Notes: generated by a model from the sequence alone, not told the origin. A stretch of DNA of 6,202 nt from an uncultured bacterium (GCA_900555175.1 USJT01000073.1:1-6202), one strand, 5' to 3'. Positions 1-5,640 are shown, numbered from the stretch's first letter. Made by a program: numbers and translations.

Positions 1-276
1 TGCTGCCATAGCTGCAGAGTGAGTCATGCCTGAGCATCCGATAGTTTCTACAAGTGCTTCTTGAATGATACCGTCTTTAACATTAAGAGTTAATTTACAA
101 GTACCTTGTTGCGGAGCACAACATCCACAACCGTGAGTCAAGCCTGAAATTTCTTTAATTTCTTTAACTTTTGTCCAATCGCCTTCTTGAGGGATAGGAG
201 CAGGCTCGCCTTTAACACCGCGTTTTACGCAGCACATTTCTTCTACTTCTTTTGTAATTTGTATACGATCCAACAT
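1..276 (-). CDS. IscU/NifU-like iron-sulfur cluster assembly scaffold protein, C-terminus cut by window edge
   Basis: The first 92 residues, beginning MLDRIQITKEVEEMCC, are present and the frame runs off the left edge. The visible part is cysteine rich: C15-C16, C50-x-C52-C53, C60 and C81. The stretch ETIGCSGMTHSAAMA (77-91) resembles the first cluster-ligand region of IscU/NifU N-terminal domains (FxTxGCGxAxASS). From family memory, proteins of this type in anaerobic bacteria are about 230 residues long, are annotated as Fe-S cluster assembly scaffold proteins, and often sit beside a GGGtGRT-family protein; that neighbour would lie outside this window. The expected role is to hold a nascent Fe-S cluster in the cytoplasm before transfer to apoproteins. 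The ATG start is supported by an AGGGAG Shine-Dalgarno at 285-290, 8 nt upstream. It is transcribed separately from the operon to its right. The family call is fairly sure; the exact subfamily is less so. Confidence 0.75.
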   Translation of the reverse strand, partial: MLDRIQITKEVEEMCCVKRGVKGEPAPIPQEGDWTKVKEIKEISGLTHGCGCCAPQQGTCKLTLNVKDGIIQEALVETIGCSGMTHSAAMAA

Positions 277-284
277 TTTCTATA

Positions 285-290
285 CTCCCT
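285..290 (-). promoter_or_regulatory. Shine-Dalgarno of the Fe-S scaffold gene
   Basis: On the minus strand this reads AGGGAG, 8 nt before the ATG at 276-274. It is the only good ribosome-binding site near this start and fixes the start of the partial gene. Confidence 0.7.
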
Positions 291-308
291 TCGGTTATAT
301 ACAAGATT

Positions 309-336
309 ATTGTACGTGCTCAAAAGGTCAAGTCAA
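309..336 (-). promoter_or_regulatory. Sigma70-type promoter of the Fe-S scaffold gene
   Basis: On the minus strand TTGACT (336-331) and TACAAT (314-309) are separated by 16 nt. Each hexamer matches the consensus at five of six bases. A start near position 302 would give a leader of about 26 nt that contains the AGGGAG ribosome-binding site. It lies just downstream of the putative operon terminator at 382-426, so the scaffold gene is probably an independent transcription unit. Confidence 0.6.
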
Positions 337-381
337 GATTATATATCGCATTAGGTTACATTAGATTACTCAAATTTTGAC

Positions 382-426
382 AAAAAAATGTAATGTCGAG
401 CAATTAAAATTCAACATTACATTTTT
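382..426 (-). terminator. Putative rho-independent terminator of the five-gene signalling operon
   Basis: Positions 384-396 (AAAAATGTAATGT) and 414-426 (ACATTACATTTTT) are perfect 13-bp inverted arms around a 17-nt loop. On the minus-strand transcript the right arm comes first and the hairpin is followed by a run of seven U (A382-A388 on the plus strand). It lies 28 nt past the stop codon of the pentapeptide gene, as expected for the end of the operon. The weakness is GC content: only two of the thirteen pairs are G-C. The flanking A and T runs would let it work in either direction. Confidence 0.5.
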
Positions 427-454
427 CAAATATTTAATACTATAAATTTATTTA

Positions 455-988
455 TTACCAATCAGATGAAACAGGTTCATCATCTTCATCTTGAAGAGCA
501 GACAAATCTTTATGATCGGTTCCGTCAAAATCAGTCGGAAGCATGTCATCTTCCGGCCATACGGTATCATCATCATAACGAGCTGCAACAAGGTTGACGG
601 AAGCTGTCAAATCTGAATTTGATAAATCAGTTTCTGATAAAATGCAACCTGCCATATCGCAATCTGAAAAATTACAATAAGTCATTTCTGCATAACTGCA
701 ATCAGCACCTGTCAATAATGCTTCGGTAAAATCACATTCCAAAACTCTTGCTCTTGTAAAATCAACAGAAGTTAAATCTGCATTTGTAAAATTAACAAAA
801 GATAAACTGCAATCTGCAAAAGAACTTGAGTTCAAATCTACATCGGAAAAATCTATTTCTGAAAGATTTATTCCAGAAAAATCAACTTCGGAAAGATCAA
901 CTTCTTCCTGCTCAACCTTCCAAGAATTAAATTTTTCAGGGTTCTTTCTTAATAATTCTACGAGTTCTTCTTTGGTATAATCAATCAT
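455..988 (-). CDS. Acidic pentapeptide-repeat protein
   Basis: The 177-residue protein has a short helical N-terminal part (1-29). It contains FNSWKVEQEEVDL, which resembles the WNxWR...DLS lead-in of many pentapeptide-repeat proteins. Twenty uninterrupted pentapeptides follow at residues 30-129 (for example VDLSE, VDFSG, INLSE, ADLTS, TDLSN), with L, F or M at the central position. This should form a right-handed quadrilateral beta-helix of about five coils. A tail follows with YDDDTVWPEDD, close to the TxWPEGF motif that often ends such repeats, and a very acidic end. I count about 44 acidic against 9 basic residues. There is no signal peptide, so it is probably cytoplasmic. The family includes the DNA-mimic gyrase-binding proteins MfpA and Qnr, but most members have no known function and none is claimed here. 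It is the last gene of the operon, 15 nt after a response regulator. Confidence 0.85.
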   Translation of the reverse strand: MIDYTKEELVELLRKNPEKFNSWKVEQEEVDLSEVDFSGINLSEIDFSDVDLNSSSFADCSLSFVNFTNADLTSVDFTRARVLECDFTEALLTGADCSYAEMTYCNFSDCDMAGCILSETDLSNSDLTASVNLVAARYDDDTVWPEDDMLPTDFDGTDHKDLSALQDEDDEPVSSDW

Positions 989-999
989 TTATTTGTATT

Positions 1000-1004
1000 C
1001 TCCT
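1000..1004 (-). promoter_or_regulatory. Shine-Dalgarno of the pentapeptide gene, touching the upstream stop codon
   Basis: The minus strand reads AGGAG 11 nt before the ATG at 988-986. Its first base is the last base of the TAA stop codon (1006-1004) of the preceding response regulator. Ribosomes finishing the regulator would sit on this site, which suggests translational coupling. Confidence 0.55.
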
Positions 1005-1615
1005 TATATTAACTCTGTTTGTAAAGCTAAAAGCACTGCCTGCGTTCTGTTTTCTACTTTCAACTTTTTAAATATACTGTTTAAATGTGTTTTAACCGTA
1101 ACCTCTTTTACAAATAACTTATCTGCAATCTGTTTATTACTTGCCCCTTTTGCAACCATTTCTAACACTTCTGTTTCTTTAGATGTTAAAAGATTTTCAG
1201 GCAGGGTTACTTTTGAGTCTTTTTTCACTTGTGTATAACGCTTTGAGCGTCTTAATACCGCTTCCATACGAGCTAACAAATTCGGTAACATAAAAGGTTT
1301 TACGATGTAATCATCTGCACCGATTTTTAAACCGGTAACCATTTTTTGATCTTCATTAACCGCTGTAAGCATTATAACGGGTAAATCTTTTGTATTTTCA
1401 TTCGAACGTATAGCCTTTAATGTTTGCCAACCGTTCATATTAGGCATCATAACATCAAGAAGCACAATGTCAAATTTGTTATTTTTAGAATTTAATTCTT
1501 TTAATGCCTCAACCCCGTCACAAACAGAAGTTACCTCATATCCGTAGAAGGGTAAAGCATCTTTCAAATATTTAGCATTATCATCAACTAACAGGACTTT
1601 TGTCAAATCAGACAT
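1004..1615 (-). CDS. Response regulator, REC plus LuxR-type HTH (second in operon)
   Basis: This 203-residue regulator has an N-terminal receiver domain (about 4-123). The acidic pair is D11/D12, the phospho-acceptor is D54 in VLLDVMMPNMNG, the switch residues are T84 and Y103, and the conserved lysine is K106 in GADDYIVKPF. The receiver is of the OmpR-like GADDYxxKPF type. The C-terminal domain is instead a LuxR/NarL helix-turn-helix (about 142-200: LTSKETEVLEMVAKGASNKQIADKL... VTVKTHLNSIFKKL). All residues needed for phosphorylation are present, so it should act as a phosphorylation-controlled DNA-binding transcription factor. No histidine kinase is encoded in the window, so its partner is unknown. 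It follows the other regulator by 10 nt and has its own AAGGA site. Chloroplast and cyanobacterial Ycf29 has a similar architecture, but orthology is not claimed. Confidence 0.92.
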   Translation of the reverse strand: MSDLTKVLLVDDNAKYLKDALPFYGYEVTSVCDGVEALKELNSKNNKFDIVLLDVMMPNMNGWQTLKAIRSNENTKDLPVIMLTAVNEDQKMVTGLKIGADDYIVKPFMLPNLLARMEAVLRRSKRYTQVKKDSKVTLPENLLTSKETEVLEMVAKGASNKQIADKLFVKEVTVKTHLNSIFKKLKVENRTQAVLLALQTELI

Positions 1616-1622
1616 AATTTAA

Positions 1623-1627
1623 TCCTT
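1623..1627 (-). promoter_or_regulatory. Shine-Dalgarno of the second response regulator, overlapping the upstream stop
   Basis: The minus strand reads AAGGA 7 nt before the ATG at 1615-1613. Two of its bases belong to the TAA stop (1628-1626) of the first response regulator. This is the same arrangement as at the next junction and points to coupled translation of the two regulators. Confidence 0.55.
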
Positions 1628-2273
1628 ATACTATATTATTTTTTAACGCCTTTAATGCAGCTTGCAATCTGTCATCTACTTCCAATTTTTGAAGTATGTT
1701 TGCAACGTGAGCTTTTGTTGTATTAATACTTATAACTAAAATTTGCGCAATTTCCATATTACTGTAACCTTCTGTCATAAGTTTTAATATTTGAGCTTCA
1801 CGTGAGGTTAAATCGTAATCTTTTCTGTTATCTGAGGTATCCAAAGACGGAGAATTTGCACTTGCTTTAAGTACAATATGCGCAATACTAGGATCGAACC
1901 AAGCTGCACCGTCTGCAACCGATCTTACAACTTCTACCAATCTTTGCGGGTTAATTTCTTTTGAACAATAAGCATTTGCACCAGCTTTTAAGCTGTTTAG
2001 AACTTCTTTTTCATCGTTATGAGAAGTTAATATTACAATTTTTACATCTTTGTTAGAGGAGCGGATTTGTTTTGTAGCTTCAATACCGTTCATATTAGGC
2101 AAGCCCAAATCCATTATGATAACATCAATTTGATTTTCATTAAATATTTTTATTGCAGCTTCTGCCGAATCTGCTTCAAATATTTTATCAACATAATCAA
2201 CACCTTCAAATGTTGTTTTCAATCCAAAGCGTGTTAATTCATGATCTTCAACTATCAAAATATTTTGTTTCAT
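1626..2273 (-). CDS. NarL/FixJ-type response regulator (first in operon)
   Basis: The 215-residue protein has a receiver domain (about 3-120). It carries E9/D10, phospho-acceptor D55 in VIIMDLGLPNMNG, switch residues T83 and Y102, and K105 followed by Glu rather than Pro; a non-proline here is common in NarL-type receivers. A linker (about 128-153) leads to a LuxR-type HTH at 155-211 (LTSREAQILKLMTEGYSNMEIAQIL... TTKAHVANILQKL). The segments GANAYC...GAAWFDPSIA and VDDRLQAALKAL closely resemble NarL-type regulators of cyanobacteria as I remember them. It is predicted to be a phosphorylation-activated transcription factor. Its ATG overlaps the TGA of the upstream TPR gene by 4 bp (ATGA), and a GAGGA ribosome-binding site lies 9 nt upstream at 2283-2287, inside that gene. 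No kinase gene is adjacent; target genes are unknown. Confidence 0.93.
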   Translation of the reverse strand: MKQNILIVEDHELTRFGLKTTFEGVDYVDKIFEADSAEAAIKIFNENQIDVIIMDLGLPNMNGIEATKQIRSSNKDVKIVILTSHNDEKEVLNSLKAGANAYCSKEINPQRLVEVVRSVADGAAWFDPSIAHIVLKASANSPSLDTSDNRKDYDLTSREAQILKLMTEGYSNMEIAQILVISINTTKAHVANILQKLEVDDRLQAALKALKNNIV

Positions 2274-3802
2274 ATATTTAATTCCTCTTTTGCAGGTGCA
2301 TAATCCGGATTTAATTTCAAAGATCTTTTAAAATATTTTTCCGCATCCTGTTTCAAACCCTGATTTTTTGCAATCAATCCTTGATAATAATAATATCTAA
2401 AATCATTTTCGTCAATATAATTTGCTATACCCAAATATTTTTTAGCATCATAATAATTTCCGCGTTCAATTTCGACACGTCCCAAATCTATCCAAGCTTC
2501 TTTAAAATTCAAATTTATCGCAATTGCCTTTTTCAAATAAGCCAATTCTTTTGACTTGTCCTTCAACGCAATCTTGTAATATGCCGTCCAGCAATCGGAA
2601 TATGTTTTTAATATTTTTTCATAAAGTTCATAAGCTTTTTTCTCTTTACCCAATTTTTCATAAGTTTGAGCAACTTTCAGAGGAAATACCGATGAAGATT
2701 TATCTTTTGATTCAGCATCCTTGTAATATTTCAAGGCAGTTTTGTAATCACCTTTTCTATAATTCAAATCTCCAAGCACAAGCAAGGTGGTTGAATTTCC
2801 GCTATCCATTTTATAAGCTTTTTGTGCAATATCCTGAGCTTTTTCATACTCTTGCATATTGTAATAAACTCTTGATAAAATTGCATAAACTTCTTTATTA
2901 TGTTTCTTTTTAGTTGTCAAAGCATTTTGCAAAGCCCTCATAGATTTTGCAAGCTCATTTTCATAATAATAGTAATAACCTAAATGATACATTTTTTCGG
3001 AATAATCTTTTTTAGATTTATAAAGCACATATTGCTCAAGAGAATTTACCTTTCTTGTGAAATCAGCAGAATACAATTTTTGGGATTTAATATATTCAAC
3101 CATTTTCAATGCATCTTTAGGCTTTTTACCCTGAGATAAGATTTCCGCCTTCAACTTTTTATAATTAAGGTTTTGCGGATTCATACTTATAGCAGTATCA
3201 ATATATGTATTTGCATTAATAAAATCATTTGATTTCAAATATCCTAGTGCCGCAACGTAATTTGCATAATCCGATGAAGCAAGTAAAGATGTATTTTTAA
3301 CAAGTTCAGATGTAGCTTCACGGCTCTGATCATTATAAATTATGTTTGAAAAAACTTCTCCGAGATAAACTTCATCATCCTGTTTTAATTTTTTTGACGG
3401 AAAATAATACAACTTGATATCACCAATCAAAAAGTCAGATAATGCTCTATCTTCGATTTTTGAAGATGCTAATTCAGATAAGTCAAAAAAGCCGATATCA
3501 GCCATATTTTCAGCCATCTTCATATAAGCATAATCGTTATCTGCCATTGTTTCAATAAGGACTTTAAAATCCATATAAGCAGATTTGACATTACTTTGCA
3601 CAAACCTGTCAAATGCGAACACATATTGATTGTGTAAACTGTTATGAGTTAAAGTAGCTTTTTTAATAGGCAAAGCAATAGTATTTACAGGCAAAGGCAT
3701 CTGTAACAAAGGATCAGCCGGCTTTAAGAAATCAAAACCGTCAGCAAATACAGGTGTAATCATTGTGCCTAATATTAATGTTGTACAAACAAATTTATGC
3801 AT
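2270..3802 (-). CDS. Exported TPR-repeat protein
   Basis: Reading from the ATG at 3802 gives 510 residues. The N-terminus, beginning MHKFVCTTLILGTM, has a hydrophobic core and a likely signal-peptidase I site after residue 20 (VFA|DG), with no lipobox, so the protein should be exported. Residues about 21-175 have no family I recognise. From about 179 to 500 there are eight or so tetratricopeptide repeats: roughly 179-210, 270-299, 303-334, 337-368, 371-402, a shortened one at 403-432, 434-464 and 467-500. These carry the usual G-Y/A-P spacing, such as ending in KLNPDYAPA. A Tyr run lies at 276-280. TPR arrays bind other proteins, so it is probably an extracytoplasmic scaffold. An alternative TTG start at 3820 would overlap the upstream stop by 4 bp and add six residues; neither start has a well-placed Shine-Dalgarno. 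It lies between the HD-GYP protein and two regulators. Confidence 0.8.
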   Translation of the reverse strand: MHKFVCTTLILGTMITPVFADGFDFLKPADPLLQMPLPVNTIALPIKKATLTHNSLHNQYVFAFDRFVQSNVKSAYMDFKVLIETMADNDYAYMKMAENMADIGFFDLSELASSKIEDRALSDFLIGDIKLYYFPSKKLKQDDEVYLGEVFSNIIYNDQSREATSELVKNTSLLASSDYANYVAALGYLKSNDFINANTYIDTAISMNPQNLNYKKLKAEILSQGKKPKDALKMVEYIKSQKLYSADFTRKVNSLEQYVLYKSKKDYSEKMYHLGYYYYYENELAKSMRALQNALTTKKKHNKEVYAILSRVYYNMQEYEKAQDIAQKAYKMDSGNSTTLLVLGDLNYRKGDYKTALKYYKDAESKDKSSSVFPLKVAQTYEKLGKEKKAYELYEKILKTYSDCWTAYYKIALKDKSKELAYLKKAIAINLNFKEAWIDLGRVEIERGNYYDAKKYLGIANYIDENDFRYYYYQGLIAKNQGLKQDAEKYFKRSLKLNPDYAPAKEELNI

Positions 3803-3816
3803 ATAAAATACTACTT

Positions 3817-5529
3817 TCAACCCTCATTTTTATCTGTATTCCCAGAATAGTAAAAATTAAATAATTCTGCAATATGCTTATCATCATCTGATACATTTTC
3901 ATTAACAATAAAATTATGTATGTCAAGCAAATTATAATGACTTAATGTCTCGCTATCCTGTTCTGTCAAGCTGTTGTGATTTTCAGTTAAGAAAACTCTT
4001 ACAATTTTATCAACAGGAATTTTCAAAAATTCATCAACAAGATTTCCGTCAAAATGAGAATTTTTGCCAGACAAAAGAATATCAATTACATTTTGAATAG
4101 GCATTTTATCACGATAGTGACGGCGAGAAGTAATTGCATCAAATACATCGGCAACAGCTAAAATTCTTCCGCCATAAGGGATATTTTCTCCGCTCAAATG
4201 ACGATAATAACCTGAGCCGTCATATTTTTCATGGTGAGAGCAAGCCATTTCGGTAATCATTTTAAAATCTTCCGATGTATGGATTTTCTCTAAAATATCG
4301 TGAGTAATACGCACATGCTCTTGAATATGCTTATATTCCTCATCTGTAAGTTTACCTTCTTTTTGCAATACAGAATCCCTTATTCCGATTTTACCTATAT
4401 CATGTAAGATGGCAGCTTTCTCAACAAGTTCCTTAAACTTTTCATCACAACCCAACTGGTCAACCAAAAGCATTGCATATAATTTTACACGGCTTGAATG
4501 ACCTGCTGTAATCTTATCACGGGCATCAATAGATTTTGCAAGAGTGTCAATAAAGCTTTCAAACAAAATCTTTTGTTCTTTATAAAGTTCTTTTTGCTGT
4601 TCAAATAATTGAGCGTTTTCTAATGCAATAGATGCACTACCTCCAATCGCTGCAAGAAGATCCTCATCACGTTTTGTAAACGCTCCGCCAAATTTATTTA
4701 AAACCTGAAATGCACCGATAATTTCCTTATTATTATTTTTAATCGGCATACAAAGAATTGTCTTTGTAGTATAACCTGTTTCCTTATCAATATCAGGGTT
4801 GAAACGCGGATCACTGTATGCATCAGGAATGTTTAAAGGTTCACCTGTTTTTACAACATAACCTGCAAGCCCCTTATCAGCAGGGAATCTTATTTCCTGG
4901 CTGTCCAAACCTAAGGCAACCTTACTCCAAAGTTCATTTTTATCCTTATCGTACATGAAAACAGTACATCTGTCAGCCTGAATTGCGATTTTAGTTTCTT
5001 CCGCAATAACCTTTAAAAGTACATCAATATCAGTTACAGCGCTGATTGAACGACCTATTTTTACAAGAGAAACAAGCGGATCACTTTTTACAGGAAGAGT
5101 AAATTCATCATCATGTTGAATTTCTTTTATTCTGGTTAAAATATAACCCATTAAAGAAAGTTCATCAGGAGTGTTCATTGACATATTTTTGGCGTTTTCA
5201 AAATACATCAAAGCAGTATCTTTCAAGCCCTCTCCATAAGCGATTGTTCCTTTCGCAAACTCATTTACAACCTTTGCAGTCGTGCTTTTAGAAAGTTCTG
5301 CCATATAACGAGCATCATTTAATATTCTTAAGACTTCTTCATATCTGCTTTTATCCTTCAAATATAAAGTAAGTCCGAAAAGACTTAAACTAACAGAAAT
5401 ATATTCAGTAGAATTTGAATCTTTATAAAATCTTCTCGCTTTATCAAAGACTTTTAAAGCCTCGTCATAAGACTTTTCACCCAGTAAACTTATGCCCTTC
5501 TTAATTATTCCGGTATCACATTCAGTCAT
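3817..5529 (-). CDS. TPR-like / GAF / HD-GYP protein, probable c-di-GMP phosphodiesterase
   Basis: The 570-residue cytoplasmic protein has no signal peptide. Residues 1-140 are helical TPR-like repeats. Residues about 150-310 form a GAF domain of the PDE/CyaB type (ADRCTVF, LWSKVA, IRFP, GLAGYV, TGEPLNIPDAY, then NK...F...DE at 278-289). A helical linker (303-330) leads to an HD-GYP domain (about 325-512). Its metal-binding residues are present: H344 in GHSSRV, H376/D377 with K380 in HDIGK, H405, H432/H433 in HHEKYDGSG, and D461 in VADVFDA. HD-GYP enzymes hydrolyse cyclic di-GMP to pGpG or GMP. Two oddities are Tyr at the Pro of the GYP motif (residue 442) and a tail (about 513-570) with no recognised domain. 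The position matching the extra Glu ligand of trinuclear HD-GYP enzymes is I340, which suggests a binuclear site. It is first in the operon. The ATG has a weak AAGAG 5 nt upstream. Confidence 0.92.
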   Translation of the reverse strand: MTECDTGIIKKGISLLGEKSYDEALKVFDKARRFYKDSNSTEYISVSLSLFGLTLYLKDKSRYEEVLRILNDARYMAELSKSTTAKVVNEFAKGTIAYGEGLKDTALMYFENAKNMSMNTPDELSLMGYILTRIKEIQHDDEFTLPVKSDPLVSLVKIGRSISAVTDIDVLLKVIAEETKIAIQADRCTVFMYDKDKNELWSKVALGLDSQEIRFPADKGLAGYVVKTGEPLNIPDAYSDPRFNPDIDKETGYTTKTILCMPIKNNNKEIIGAFQVLNKFGGAFTKRDEDLLAAIGGSASIALENAQLFEQQKELYKEQKILFESFIDTLAKSIDARDKITAGHSSRVKLYAMLLVDQLGCDEKFKELVEKAAILHDIGKIGIRDSVLQKEGKLTDEEYKHIQEHVRITHDILEKIHTSEDFKMITEMACSHHEKYDGSGYYRHLSGENIPYGGRILAVADVFDAITSRRHYRDKMPIQNVIDILLSGKNSHFDGNLVDEFLKIPVDKIVRVFLTENHNSLTEQDSETLSHYNLLDIHNFIVNENVSDDDKHIAELFNFYYSGNTDKNEG

Positions 5530-5543
5530 CTTTACTCTTAACC

Positions 5544-5573
5544 CTTATAAGAAATTTTAAACACTTTTTACAA
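5544..5573 (-). promoter_or_regulatory. Possible proximal promoter of the signalling operon
   Basis: On the minus strand TTGTAA (5573-5568) and TATAAG (5549-5544) are 18 nt apart. Transcription would begin near 5537, leaving only about 8 nt before the ATG at 5529, too short for a normal ribosome-binding site. It is therefore the weaker candidate beside the distal promoter at 5586-5614. Confidence 0.25.
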
Positions 5574-5595
5574 CTCTATGTTTTTATTGTACAAT
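5567..5595 (+). promoter_or_regulatory. Candidate promoter of the glycosyltransferase gene
   Basis: On the plus strand TTTACA (5567-5572) and TACAAT (5590-5595) are 17 nt apart, each matching the sigma70 consensus at five of six bases. The predicted start is near 5602, giving a leader of about 39 nt before the ATG at 5641. It overlaps the divergent leftward promoter, so the two probably compete for polymerase. Confidence 0.5.
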
Positions 5596-5614
5596 ATTTT
5601 TACAAAGATTACAA
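5586..5614 (-). promoter_or_regulatory. Main candidate promoter of the signalling operon
   Basis: On the minus strand TTGTAA (5614-5609) and TACAAT (5591-5586) are separated by 17 nt. The predicted start is near 5579 and the leader about 50 nt. The -10 element lies in the palindrome ATTGTACAAT (5586-5595), which it shares with the rightward promoter. Confidence 0.5.
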
Positions 5615-5640
5615 ATACTTTTTATCTAAATGGAGCTTAT

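Noticed and set aside
338..343. Perfect TATAAT on the minus strand
   Set aside because: No -35 hexamer lies at 16-18 nt upstream and there is no extended -10 TGn. The TTGACT/TACAAT pair just downstream is a better promoter.
540..900. Repetitive 15-base pattern at the DNA level
   Set aside because: It is explained by the coding of 20 pentapeptides and is not an independent tandem repeat, CRISPR array or mobile element.
993..1238. Plus-strand open frame of 81 codons
   Set aside because: It lies wholly opposite the clear LuxR-type response regulator, shows no recognisable domain and has low-complexity hydrophobic composition typical of an antisense reading.
2524..2913. Plus-strand open frame of 129 codons
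   Set aside because: It is antisense to the TPR-repeat region. Its composition follows from the reverse of lysine- and tyrosine-rich TPR codons and it has no family signal.
5599..5627. Other plus-strand promoter candidate TTTACA-17-TTATCT
   Set aside because: The -10 element matches poorly. The TTTACA/TACAAT pair at 5567-5595 scores much better at the same spacing.
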